DNA of 32,810 bases, from NCBI GenBank assembly GCA_023380515.1, contig JAMCRH010000175.1, positions 1 through 32,810 on the forward strand, given 5' to 3'. The notes beneath the pieces are model-generated. The model was not told the DNA's origin, did not search any database, and worked only from the letters and a program-made list of their open reading frames with translations. Numbering within the stretch: position 1 is the first letter of the stretch; the number at the start of each line of letters is the position of its first letter. A program made the position numbers and the translations under genes. Shown here in pieces: positions 12,188 to 20,715 of this stretch. The DNA is from Gammaproteobacteria bacterium. GTDB lineage: Bacteria > Pseudomonadota > Gammaproteobacteria > Enterobacterales > Alteromonadaceae.

Positions 12188-12976
12188 ATGCAGCAGTCGT
12201 TGGTTTTGTCGCTGATATCTATGTTCGCAGTACTCGGATTGAGTGCCTGTGCGAGTAGTCCGAATGCTGGGACTGAGCGCTATCGAACCGCTCAAGATTA
12301 TGCGCCACCACGAACACCAACTGCTGCTGAATTGTTTCCCCTGACGCCGCGACTTGAGCCGCTATCGCAGCGCGGCAACCTACCTTATCAAGTGAATGGG
12401 CAAGCTTATTCGGTTCGTGACACTGCCGAGGGATACTTTGCCGAAGGCATTGCGTCTTGGTACGGTAAAAAATTCCATGGTCATTTAACCTCGAATGGCG
12501 AGTTTTATGACATGTATAGCTTGAGCGCTGCGCATAAAACCTTGCCATTACCAAGTTGGGTGCGTGTGACTAACTTGAACAATAATAAATCGGTGATTGT
12601 TCGTGTGAATGATCGCGGCCCATTTCATGCTGAGCGGATTATCGACTTGTCATTCTCGGCCGCCTATGCGCTTGATATGCACCTACACGGTACCGCGCCG
12701 GTGCGAGTAGAAGCGATCGAGTTCGATCAACCCACGCCTGTTAGTACCCAGCAAACCTATATCCAAGTCGCCGCCGCACGCGAATTAAATAATTTAGAAG
12801 CGTTGCGCCTGCGTTTACAAGAAATTTATGACCTCGATGCAACTACTCGCGTGCATCAAGGTCTGAATCGGTTGATACTAGGTCCCTTTGACGATCGTCA
12901 AACCATCTACTGGATGAACCGCCTGCAAGCAGACGGCTTTGAAGGGATATTCCGTTTACCGCAGGAACGCCTGTAA
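12188..12976 (+). CDS. rlpA: RlpA septal/cell-wall lipoprotein (DPBB plus SPOR)
   Basis: Outer-membrane lipoprotein; in Pseudomonas it is a lytic transglycosylase acting on denuded glycan, in E. coli its activity is unclear. It is 262 aa. A lipoprotein signal ends in LSAC (Cys about residue 21). The double-psi beta-barrel domain is at about residues 85-180, with GIASWYGKKFHG and VNDRGPFHAERIIDLS. A C-terminal SPOR domain (about residues 190-262) begins at TYIQVAAA and would bind denuded septal peptidoglycan. AAGGAG is well spaced before ATG 12188. It follows mltB by 10 nt, suggesting a joint wall-remodelling unit. Confidence 0.94.
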   Translation: MQQSLVLSLISMFAVLGLSACASSPNAGTERYRTAQDYAPPRTPTAAELFPLTPRLEPLSQRGNLPYQVNGQAYSVRDTAEGYFAEGIASWYGKKFHGHLTSNGEFYDMYSLSAAHKTLPLPSWVRVTNLNNNKSVIVRVNDRGPFHAERIIDLSFSAAYALDMHLHGTAPVRVEAIEFDQPTPVSTQQTYIQVAAARELNNLEALRLRLQEIYDLDATTRVHQGLNRLILGPFDDRQTIYWMNRLQADGFEGIFRLPQERL

Positions 12977-13024
12977 AAACGGAATAAATTATGCAGCAGA
13001 GTTAGTTACTCGGAATCACCATTT

Positions 13025-13033
13025 TGCTATACT
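13025..13033 (+). promoter_or_regulatory. Extended -10 promoter before dacA
   Basis: TGC followed by TATACT, 86 nt upstream of the dacA ATG, forms an extended -10 element; the -35 region (TTACTC at about 13006) is weak, as expected for this class. It lies in the 142-bp gap after rlpA and would drive dacA-dat and perhaps ybeD-lipB-lipA. Confidence 0.5.
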
Positions 13034-13118
13034 CGTTGCCCATAATCTGTGCCCTGATAAAGTCGCATACAGTGCAGGCTATTCGCCTAACGCAAAACAA
13101 CAGAGAACGTATTCGATC

Positions 13119-14291
13119 ATGAAAAATAGCCGTTTAGTTGCAAGTCTCGTTGCCGCGGTCACCCTGACCGTCACTCATTTCACCATTCCCGCTCATGCAC
13201 AAGGCGTAGTCCCGCCGACCCCAACTGTGAATGCCAAAGCATGGGTGCTCATGGACTATAAAACCGGTCAGATCATAGCCGGTGAAAATATCGACGAAGG
13301 CCATGGACCTGCTTCTTTAACTAAGATGATGACGAGCTATATCATCGGCAAAGAAATCAAAAGCGGCAACATTAGTCTCGATGACGAAGTAACCGTAAGC
13401 CGCAATGCGTGGGCACGTAACTTCCCAGGTTCGTCACTAATGTTTATTGAAGTGGGTCGCCAAGTCCGCGTCGAAGACTTGAACCGTGGTATTATTATTG
13501 CCTCAGGTAATGACGCTTGTGTCGCTATGGCCGAGCACATTTCTGGAACTGAAGACGCCTTCGCCAACCTGATGAATGCCTACGCCCGTGAACTTGGTAT
13601 GCACAACACCGTCTTTGCCAATAGCCACGGCTTGCCACATCCTGATCAAATCACCACAGCGCGCGACATGGCTGTCCTTGCGCAAGCATTAATTCGCGAC
13701 GTCCCAGAAGAATACGCCATCTATGCTGAACGTGAATTTACCTTTAACGGTATTCGCCAGTACAACCGCAATTCATTATTGTGGGATCGCAGCCTGAATG
13801 TCGACGGTATTAAAACTGGGTTTACCAGTGAGTCAGGCTATAGCCTTGTCACCTCCGCAGTGGACGGCGATACTCGCTTGATTACCGTTGTTATGGGTAC
13901 CGCAAGCGAGCAAGCGCGTGCGGCTGAAAGTAAAAAACTACTGAACTATGGTTTCCGTTACTACGAAACGGTGACAGCTTATGAGGCCGGTGAACAATTA
14001 GTGAGCCAGCGGATTTGGGGCGGTTCTGTTGACGAGATTCGTTTAGGCACAGGAACTGAAGTTGTGGTTACGTTGCCACGTGGCCAACGTCAGAACTTAC
14101 GCGCTAACTTTGTTCTCGATCGCACGCTTGAAGCGCCGCTCGCTGCTGGCGAAGTGGTTGGCACGGTAAATCTAACTTTAGGTGACCGTGACATTGCCAG
14201 CTTCCCGCTCGTCACCCTGCAAGCCGTTGAAGAAGGTGGTTTCTTCAAACGGATTATCGATAGCATTAAGAAGAGCTTCAGCGACGAATGA
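13119..14291 (+). CDS. dacA: D-alanyl-D-alanine carboxypeptidase (PBP5 family)
   Basis: Removes the terminal D-Ala from pentapeptide stems of peptidoglycan in the periplasm. From ATG 13119 it is 390 aa, with a signal peptide ending at AHA (about residue 27). The penicilloyl-transferase motifs are Ser66-Leu-Thr-Lys69, Ser129-Gly-Asn131 and Lys232-Thr-Gly. A beta-rich C-terminal domain and a basic amphipathic helix (FFKRIIDSIKKSFSDE) follow, the usual inner-membrane anchor. An earlier in-frame ATG at 12939 lies inside rlpA and would bury the signal peptide, so it was not used. Its stop overlaps the next gene as ATGA. Confidence 0.97.
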   Translation: MKNSRLVASLVAAVTLTVTHFTIPAHAQGVVPPTPTVNAKAWVLMDYKTGQIIAGENIDEGHGPASLTKMMTSYIIGKEIKSGNISLDDEVTVSRNAWARNFPGSSLMFIEVGRQVRVEDLNRGIIIASGNDACVAMAEHISGTEDAFANLMNAYARELGMHNTVFANSHGLPHPDQITTARDMAVLAQALIRDVPEEYAIYAEREFTFNGIRQYNRNSLLWDRSLNVDGIKTGFTSESGYSLVTSAVDGDTRLITVVMGTASEQARAAESKKLLNYGFRYYETVTAYEAGEQLVSQRIWGGSVDEIRLGTGTEVVVTLPRGQRQNLRANFVLDRTLEAPLAAGEVVGTVNLTLGDRDIASFPLVTLQAVEEGGFFKRIIDSIKKSFSDE

Positions 14292-15124
14292 GCCTGATTT
14301 ATCTCAATGGGGACTATGTTCCTCATGAACAAGCAAAAATCTCCGTCTTTGATCGGGGATTTTTGTTTGCCGATGGTATTTACGAAGTGGTGCCTATTTA
14401 TAATCGCCAGCCATTTATGTTTGACGGCCATATGCAACGTCTGCAGAACAGCCTGCACGAAGTTGGTATAACTCCACCGTTAAGCTCAAATGAATGGCGC
14501 AGCATCCTTACTCACCTGCTAACAGAAGAGGCGCTTGACCACGCGATTCTCTATTTGCAGATTACCCGTGGTAGTGAGTTCCCTCGTAATCATTCCCCAA
14601 GTCCTGATATCCAACCGACTGTGATGGCGTACTTAGTACCTTTCACTCCACCCGTTGGCGAACCAACGCCGGTGCGTGTTGAATTGCTTGAGGACATTCG
14701 CTGGTTACGCTGTGATATCAAATCAATCAGTTTACTCGGTAACATCTTGTTAAAACTCCAGTCCACAGCTGGGGGTGCTCAAGAGCCGATTCTTCACCGC
14801 GCCGGGCGTATTACCGAAGGTGCGTCGTGCAATTACTTTATCGTCAAAGACGGTGTGCTCATCACACCACCTGCGGATAGCTTAATTCTTGCCGGATTGA
14901 CTCGCCAACACGTCTTGAAATTGGCTGCTGACGCCCATATAAAGGTGCGAGAAGCAGCGTTCTCAACCGCTGAACTGTATGCCGCCGATGAGTGTTTTAT
15001 GACCAGTGCCACTCGGGAAATCATCCCTGTTGGGCAAGTTGGACAAGAAGTCATTGGTAATGGTCAGTGCGGTCCTGTGACCCGCACTTTGATCGAACGA
15101 TTTAGAGCAAGTCGCCCACGGTGA
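14288..15124 (+). CDS. dat: D-amino acid (D-alanine) transaminase
   Basis: PLP-dependent class IV aminotransferase. It is 278 aa. Asp22-Arg-Gly (DRGFLFADGIYEV) is the typical start of the family, and Lys145 in RCDIKSISLLGN is at the same position as the PLP lysine of the Bacillus D-amino acid transaminase, whose motif is nearly identical. Branched-chain aminotransferase (IlvE) or aminodeoxychorismate lyase are possible alternatives in the same fold, but the RCDIKS context favours the D-amino acid enzyme. The ATG overlaps the dacA stop by 4 nt (ATGA), so the two are translationally coupled. That fits use of D-Ala released by PBP5. The gene is not in the E. coli dacA-ybeD-lipB block. Confidence 0.9.
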   Translation: MSLIYLNGDYVPHEQAKISVFDRGFLFADGIYEVVPIYNRQPFMFDGHMQRLQNSLHEVGITPPLSSNEWRSILTHLLTEEALDHAILYLQITRGSEFPRNHSPSPDIQPTVMAYLVPFTPPVGEPTPVRVELLEDIRWLRCDIKSISLLGNILLKLQSTAGGAQEPILHRAGRITEGASCNYFIVKDGVLITPPADSLILAGLTRQHVLKLAADAHIKVREAAFSTAELYAADECFMTSATREIIPVGQVGQEVIGNGQCGPVTRTLIERFRASRPR

Positions 15125-15139
15125 CTTGAGGAGTAATGC

Positions 15140-15403
15140 ATGAATACCAAATTTGACGAGTTGCTCGACTTTCCGTGTGACTTTACTTTTAAAATCATGG
15201 GCGTTGCCACACAAACTCTCGCAGACGAAGTCATTGCGGTGATTCAAGAGCATGCGCCTGGTGATTACAGCCCAGAGATTCGGCCGTCGAGCAAAGGTAA
15301 CTATTATTCGGTATCGGTTTCTGTGGTCGTTACCAGTAAACTCCACGTTGAAACATTATATCGATCCTTATCTGATATCGACGACGTACGTTACGTCTTA
15401 TAA
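15140..15403 (+). CDS. ybeD: YbeD/DUF493 small regulatory-fold protein
   Basis: An 87-aa protein with the ferredoxin-like (ACT-resembling) fold of the DUF493 family; the [13 protein letters not shown] start and the VSVTVTV-like strand ([12 protein letters not shown]) and [15 protein letters not shown] end are characteristic. The molecular role is unknown; it is almost always next to lipB. GAGGAG precedes the ATG at good distance. It follows dat by 15 nt and precedes lipB by 39 nt. Confidence 0.93.
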   Translation: MNTKFDELLDFPCDFTFKIMGVATQTLADEVIAVIQEHAPGDYSPEIRPSSKGNYYSVSVSVVVTSKLHVETLYRSLSDIDDVRYVL

Positions 15404-15442
15404 GTCACATTCGCTTGTGCGAGCTAAAAAAGAACACGGAAC

Positions 15443-16093
15443 ATGAATCGACTAACTATTCGTCAGCTCGGTCGTATGGATTACGAGCCAGTCTGGAAGA
15501 AAATGCAAGCTTTTACCGACGCTCGCGATGAGTCAACCGTTGATGAGCTGTGGGTGGTCGAACACCCACCTGTTTTCACGCAAGGACAAGCGGGGAAAGA
15601 AGAGCATTTGCTTGCGCCCGGTGATATCCCTGTGGTTCCTGTCGATCGTGGCGGGCAAGTGACCTATCACGGACCGGGGCAAGTCGTGGTATACTTTATG
15701 CTCGACATTCGCCGGCGCAAAATGGGCGTTCGCGAACTTGTCACACAAATTGAGAATTCGATTGTGAATATGTTGGCGCAGTACGGTGTCACCGCTGCCC
15801 CAAGACCTGATGCACCCGGTGTGTACATTGGTGCAGAAAAAGTATGTTCACTCGGACTAAGGATTCGGCGCGGCTGTTCTTTTCATGGTTTAGCCCTTAA
15901 CGTCAACATGGACTTATCACCGTTCCTGCGCATTAACCCTTGTGGTTATGCAGGGATGGTCATGACACAAACAAGCGCCCATGGCGGGCCAACCACATTT
16001 GCAGAAGCTGCTGAGCTGGTCACATCCGAATTTGCTCGCCTGCTGCAATACTCTGAAATCGACGAACAAACAGGTTTACCAGAACATGGCTAA
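15443..16093 (+). CDS. lipB: Octanoyl-[acyl-carrier-protein]:protein octanoyltransferase
   Basis: Transfers octanoate from acyl carrier protein to lipoyl domains of 2-oxoacid dehydrogenases and the glycine cleavage H protein: first step of endogenous lipoate synthesis. It is 216 aa (E. coli 213). The family motif [12 protein letters not shown] is intact, as are the catalytic Lys in GAEKVCSLG and the catalytic Cys in [12 protein letters not shown] close to the ATG is the only ribosome site signal. The end overlaps lipA by 8 nt. Confidence 0.97.
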   Translation: MNRLTIRQLGRMDYEPVWKKMQAFTDARDESTVDELWVVEHPPVFTQGQAGKEEHLLAPGDIPVVPVDRGGQVTYHGPGQVVVYFMLDIRRRKMGVRELVTQIENSIVNMLAQYGVTAAPRPDAPGVYIGAEKVCSLGLRIRRGCSFHGLALNVNMDLSPFLRINPCGYAGMVMTQTSAHGGPTTFAEAAELVTSEFARLLQYSEIDEQTGLPEHG

Positions 16094-17114
16094 TTCAGAC
16101 GTAGTAAAAGTTGAGCCAGTAAGTCAACAAACTAGCGCGAAACAAACTGCCGCTAAAAGTGCACGTATTGAGGCGGGTACCAAGCTCCGTGACGCTGACA
16201 AAATGTCTTTGATTCCGGTACAAATTGTTCCTGTTGAACGTGAACAAATGCTTCGCAAGCCTGAGTGGTTGAAAGTGAAGTTGCCAGCGTCAACTGAGAA
16301 AATTGATAACATTAAGAAAGCGATGCGTAAGCATGGGCTGCATTCTGTGTGCGAGGAAGCTTCCTGCCCTAACCTACCAGAATGTTTTAACCATGGTACC
16401 GCAACGTTTATGATTCTCGGCGATATTTGTACCCGTCGCTGTCCGTTTTGTGACGTTGCCCACGGTCGTCCATTGCCGCCAGATCCGCAAGAAGCACACA
16501 AGCTGGGACTGACCATTCGCGACATGGGCGTTAAGTATGTCGTTGTTACCTCTGTCGATCGTGATGATTTGCGCGATGGTGGAGCACAACATTTCGCCGA
16601 TTGTATCCGTGAGATCCGTGCCCACAGTCCTGGGATTCGCGTTGAAGTACTCGTGCCTGATTTCCGTGGTCGTATGAACGTGGCTTTAGATATTCTTGAA
16701 GGTGAAGCGCCTGACGTCTTTAACCATAACTTAGAAACCGTGCCGCGCTTATATAAAGCAGCTCGTCCAGGCGCCAACTATCAGTGGTCGCTAGATTTAT
16801 TGAAGCTATACAAAGAGCGCCGCCCAGATGTGCGTACCAAGTCAGGACTAATGGTCGGTCTTGGCGAAACCAACGAAGAAATTTTAGAAGTCATGGAAGA
16901 CCTGCGCCGTCACAACGTCGACATGTTAACGATTGGGCAGTACCTGCAACCGAGCCGTCACCATATTCCGGTTGCACGTTATGTTACCCCAGACGAATTT
17001 GCCATGTTTAAGCGCGAAGCTGACAAGATGGGCTTTACCCAAGCTGCATCTGGCCCACTTGTGCGTTCGTCCTACCATGCTGATTTACAGGCCGCTGGTA
17101 TTGAAGTGAAATAA
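16086..17114 (+). CDS. lipA: Lipoyl synthase (radical SAM)
   Basis: Inserts two sulfurs into protein-bound octanoate to form lipoate. From ATG 16086 it has 342 aa; E. coli LipA has 321, and the extra length is an N-terminal Lys/Ala/Ser-rich stretch. Both 4Fe-4S sites are complete: the auxiliary cluster Cys residues in [12 protein letters not shown] and the radical-[11 protein letters not shown]. The C-terminal RSSYHA supplies the conserved Ser. The ATG overlaps the end of lipB (ATGGCTAA), so the two enzymes of the pathway are coupled. An in-frame start further upstream lies inside lipB and was rejected. A strong terminator follows. Confidence 0.97.
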   Translation: MANSDVVKVEPVSQQTSAKQTAAKSARIEAGTKLRDADKMSLIPVQIVPVEREQMLRKPEWLKVKLPASTEKIDNIKKAMRKHGLHSVCEEASCPNLPECFNHGTATFMILGDICTRRCPFCDVAHGRPLPPDPQEAHKLGLTIRDMGVKYVVVTSVDRDDLRDGGAQHFADCIREIRAHSPGIRVEVLVPDFRGRMNVALDILEGEAPDVFNHNLETVPRLYKAARPGANYQWSLDLLKLYKERRPDVRTKSGLMVGLGETNEEILEVMEDLRRHNVDMLTIGQYLQPSRHHIPVARYVTPDEFAMFKREADKMGFTQAASGPLVRSSYHADLQAAGIEVK

Positions 17115-17149
17115 GCTTAAATAACCTTAGGTGAATTCACTAAATCATG

Positions 17150-17177
17150 AAAGGAGGCAACCTAGCCTCCTTTTTCA
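17150..17177 (+). terminator. Intrinsic terminator after lipA
   Basis: AAAGGAGGC and GCCTCCTTT form a 9-bp stem with a 6-nt loop, followed by TTCATTT. It closes the long + strand block. Confidence 0.9.
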
Positions 17178-17301
17178 TTTCTAGTTCACTGCGCCGAAAC
17201 GCCATCCATCGCTAATTTCATCAATTAATCTCATCAGGCTAGCCATCCGCATTAAAATCAGGTTTCATGGTGAATTGTTTCATACTTCAGGGAGACCTCT
17301 C

Positions 17302-19716
17302 ATGGCACGTTTAGTTAGTGCATTCGCACTTTTGTGCTTCATATTTAGTAGCGTCGCTTTTGCGAATCCGGTTCACACCGGTTACCAAGAGCCCGCTCAA
17401 GAAATTATCGATATCGTCGATGCGGCGCCAGCTCCTGGTGCTAGCCTTAGTCCGAATGGGGATGTTCTTCTCGTTCTTGACTACCCTGCGCTGCCAACCT
17501 TAGTGGACTTGGCTGCCAGTGAATACCGTTTGGCCGGGATGCGAATTAATCCTGACAACCAAACCATAAGCCAAAGTCGTTATGTGTCAGGCTTTCGCCT
17601 GCTAAATATCGCTGATGGCTCCAGCCGGACTATTCGTGGTCTGCCGCAAAACATGCGCGCTATGGGCATGAGCTGGTCACCGGATGGCAAAACCATTGCA
17701 TTCTTGAATATGGAACAGAACGGCACCTACTTATGGCGCATTGACGTTGAACGAGGTCGCGCTAGCCAGTGGAGCAAAGCTGCAGTTAATGCGGTTTGGG
17801 GCGCGCAAATCGAGTGGAGCCATGACTCGCAATCGGTCTATACGTTATTAGTTGACGCGAAGCGCGGCGCAGCACCACAACGTTCACGCGTACCTGCAGC
17901 ACCGGTTGTAACTGAATCTCGTGGCCGTTCAGCACCTGCTCGGACGTATCAAGACCTCCTCGCCGATAGCCACGACGTTGCTCTTTTCGACTATTATTTT
18001 TCTAGCCAAGTTGCTCGCATCGACCAACGTGGTCGCAGCCACAACCTTGGTAAAGTTGGTGTGATTAACAACATCAGCCTGGCGCCAAATAGCGAGTTTA
18101 TCCTCGTCACTGCGCTGCAAAAACCATATTCTTATGCGGTGCCACACTTCCGTTTCGCGCGCAATACAGTCGTTTGGGATAAGCAAGGTAAGCCAGTCTA
18201 TACCGTTGTTGAACAAGGTGTGGCGGACAACTTACCGATCGGTTTCGACGTCGTTGTTCCGGATCGTCGTAGCATTAGCTGGCGTAACGACGCTGACGCG
18301 ACCCTAGTTTGGGCGGTTGCCGGCGATGGCGGTAACTCACGCGCCCCCGCTGATATTCGCGACCGCGTTTATCAATTACCTGCACCATTTAACGCAGAGC
18401 CTAAGTTATTAGCAGAATTAGAAACTCGCTACGCGCGTTTACTAGCAGCTGACGGCAATACCGCTCTCGTGTGGGAACGCTGGTGGGCTGAGCGTCAAGA
18501 GCGTTTATGGCGCATTAGTCCAGACGGCGACGCTGAACCAGTGCTTGTTTGGGAACGCGCTTATGACGACAGCTACAATGATCCAGGTCAGCCGTTAACC
18601 ACCACCTTAGAAAATGGTCGCCGCGTGCTGCTGCTCGATGACGGTCACTTAATTCTAACTGGTACAGGCGCCTCAGACGAAGGTGATCGTCCATTCATTG
18701 ACCGTCGCAACCTCTTTACAGGCGAAACAGAGCGTCTCTGGCGTTCAGAAGCACCTTATTACGAGCGCCCATGGTCACTGATCGATTTAGAGAACAAGGT
18801 ATTCTTAACCCAGCGTGAAAGCGTCGATACGCCACCTGACTTCTACCTTCGTAATCTGACTGATGAGAGCTTAGTGGCATTAACTAATACTGCCCACCCA
18901 ATGCCTCATACCTTGGACATCAGCCGTGAATTAGTTAATTATGAGCGCGCGGACGGTCTACCGATGTCAGCGAACCTATTCTTACCAGCCGGTTATGACC
19001 AAGAGCGCGATGGCCCATTACCAACCATCGTATGGGCTTATCCGCGTGAGTATCGCAGCACAGCTGCCGCAGCTCAGGTAAGTGGTTCACCCTATCGCTT
19101 TAATCGCATTAGTTATTGGAATCCGCAATTCTTAGCCACTCAAGGCTATGCGGTATTTGACGCAGCAACCATGCCGATTGTCGGTGAAGGTGACGAACTC
19201 CCGAACGATACCTTTATTGAACAGTTAATTATGAACTCAGAAGCTGTCATCAATTACGGTGTTGAGCGTGGCGTTAGTGATCGAAATCGCTTTGCATTAG
19301 GCGGCCATTCGTATGGTGCATTCATGACTGCAAACGTGCTTGCTCACTCAGACCTGTTCCGTGCAGGTATCGCCCGTAGCGGTGCATACAACCGGTCGCT
19401 TACTCCGTTTGGTTTCCAGCGCGAAGAGCGGACCATTTGGGATGACCCAGCACTGTATCAGCGGATGTCGCCTTTCTTTGCTGCGCATCAACTGAAAACG
19501 CCTTTACTACTCATTCATGGTACTGACGACAATAACTCGGGTACCTTCCCGATGCAGAGTGAGCGTCTATACCAAGCTGTAAAAGGGAATGGTGGCACCG
19601 TTCGCTTAGTCATGCTGCCGCTTGAATCTCACGGCTACCGTGCACGTGAGTCGGTCCTACACATGTTGTGGGAAACCGTCGAGTGGCTTGACGAGTTTGT
19701 TAAGAATGCCGAGTAG
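17302..19716 (+). CDS. Secreted S9 serine peptidase, glutamyl-endopeptidase-like
   Basis: Probable periplasmic or secreted alpha/beta-hydrolase peptidase of family S9. From ATG 17302 it is 804 aa; AGGGAGA lies about 7 nt upstream. A signal peptide ends at AFA before NPV. The N-terminal two thirds contain propeller-like repeats (SWSPDGKTIAFL and similar); the C-terminal third is the catalytic domain, with Ser670 in GGHSYGAF, Asp at about 742 in HGTDDNNSG and His777 in LESHGYR. The stretch TPFGFQREERTIWDDP and the LPLESHGYRARES end resemble the S9D group, to which plant chloroplast glutamyl endopeptidases belong. This subgroup is from memory; substrate preference is unproven. It is a single-gene unit with its own terminator. 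Confidence 0.9.
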   Translation: MARLVSAFALLCFIFSSVAFANPVHTGYQEPAQEIIDIVDAAPAPGASLSPNGDVLLVLDYPALPTLVDLAASEYRLAGMRINPDNQTISQSRYVSGFRLLNIADGSSRTIRGLPQNMRAMGMSWSPDGKTIAFLNMEQNGTYLWRIDVERGRASQWSKAAVNAVWGAQIEWSHDSQSVYTLLVDAKRGAAPQRSRVPAAPVVTESRGRSAPARTYQDLLADSHDVALFDYYFSSQVARIDQRGRSHNLGKVGVINNISLAPNSEFILVTALQKPYSYAVPHFRFARNTVVWDKQGKPVYTVVEQGVADNLPIGFDVVVPDRRSISWRNDADATLVWAVAGDGGNSRAPADIRDRVYQLPAPFNAEPKLLAELETRYARLLAADGNTALVWERWWAERQERLWRISPDGDAEPVLVWERAYDDSYNDPGQPLTTTLENGRRVLLLDDGHLILTGTGASDEGDRPFIDRRNLFTGETERLWRSEAPYYERPWSLIDLENKVFLTQRESVDTPPDFYLRNLTDESLVALTNTAHPMPHTLDISRELVNYERADGLPMSANLFLPAGYDQERDGPLPTIVWAYPREYRSTAAAAQVSGSPYRFNRISYWNPQFLATQGYAVFDAATMPIVGEGDELPNDTFIEQLIMNSEAVINYGVERGVSDRNRFALGGHSYGAFMTANVLAHSDLFRAGIARSGAYNRSLTPFGFQREERTIWDDPALYQRMSPFFAAHQLKTPLLLIHGTDDNNSGTFPMQSERLYQAVKGNGGTVRLVMLPLESHGYRARESVLHMLWETVEWLDEFVKNAE

Positions 19717-19737
19717 TTTCGGTAACGATAGCGCCAG

Positions 19738-20715
19738 CTAATCGCTATCAAGGCCAGTGGTATCACTGGCCTTTTTATTTAGCCTAGTTTGCATGAGACG
19801 CAGGTAAACGTTCGGCATTTGCCCCACCTCATGTTGCTGCATCAGGGTGACATACCCAACTGGTCGCCACGCGTAGAAACCTGTATCTTCGCAAGTTGCA
19901 ACCGGATGCAATCCTACTCGCAAGGGGTCGGTTGAACCTAACTGCCAAACATTCTCAGCGCGTTTCTGCGCAATTGGCTGCTGCAGATGCTGCACCCATG
20001 GTAACGTTTGGGTTAAACTCACCAGCTCCGCAGTCGTTAACTCTTGACGATCAGTAATGATCATATTTAACGCTGAAAAGTCGAATTCACCTGCACAAAA
20101 ACGCTCAGCCAAATCACGGCTCATTGGATATTCATCGGCTAAACCCAGCGTATGGCCAAGCTCATGAGCCAACACGCGACCCCGCGCTTGGCGATCAATA
20201 AACACTAAACCGTTACGGGTATTCGCTAAACCTGAATCAGTGAGTACGACGTCCACTTGCTGAGCCGCCGGCCAGGCCGGCTGCATCCAAACCTGATCAT
20301 AGGTGTCGGGATCAAGCAATTGACAGGTTGCTCGACCATCTCGATCCGCACACTCTTCCGCCCAAACTGCAGTAATTAAACGTCCACAAAAACGCACTTC
20401 TGCGTCCTCATGAGTATACAAATTCTGAGTGGTTTCTAACCAAGACTGACTAGACGGAAGATCGTCTAAACGACCAAAGAAATTCAGCAAAACGTCACAG
20501 TGTGGCGCGGGTAGTTGCACCGGAACTTGCTTGCTAAAAGCGGCGATAGTTTGCGGTGATGATTCTTTTTTCTGTAACCAGCTTTGCCATTGATCGGAAC
20601 TGCTGGCCCACCAGACAAAAGAGGCAGCACCTAATGCTACCCCTAGCATGGGCCAAACAAATGCGCGACTAGTCTTCGAGTTGCTGGCGGAGTTTTTGAA
20701 TTTCAGTTCGCGCAT
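19738..20715 (-). CDS. Membrane-anchored HExxH metalloprotease-like protein
   Basis: I do not know a named homologue. It is 325 aa if read from ATG 20715. A hydrophobic segment at about residues 20-38 would anchor it with the C-terminus in the periplasm. HELGHTLGLADEY (His184, Glu185, His188, Asp194) matches the HExxHxxGxxD zinc site of metzincin-like and M64-type peptidases, and a Met-containing turn (NMIIT) lies about 30 residues later. Six Cys residues after the anchor could form disulfides. The start overlaps the nlpI-like gene by 47 nt and has no clear ribosome site; ATG 20649, 20 nt beyond that stop, is an alternative that just keeps the anchor. It is the last gene of the sigma/anti-sigma/TPR group. 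Confidence 0.75.
   Translation of the reverse strand: MRELKFKNSASNSKTSRAFVWPMLGVALGAASFVWWASSSDQWQSWLQKKESSPQTIAAFSKQVPVQLPAPHCDVLLNFFGRLDDLPSSQSWLETTQNLYTHEDAEVRFCGRLITAVWAEECADRDGRATCQLLDPDTYDQVWMQPAWPAAQQVDVVLTDSGLANTRNGLVFIDRQARGRVLAHELGHTLGLADEYPMSRDLAERFCAGEFDFSALNMIITDRQELTTAELVSLTQTLPWVQHLQQPIAQKRAENVWQLGSTDPLRVGLHPVATCEDTGFYAWRPVGYVTLMQQHEVGQMPNVYLRLMQTRLNKKASDTTGLDSD
19750..19779 (+). terminator. Intrinsic terminator after the S9 peptidase
   Basis: AAGGCCAGTG and CACTGGCCTT form a perfect 10-bp stem with a 4-nt loop, followed by TTTATTT on the + strand. It lies inside the last codons of the converging metalloprotease gene. There is no T-run on the minus-strand side, so it should act mainly on + transcripts. 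Confidence 0.85.
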
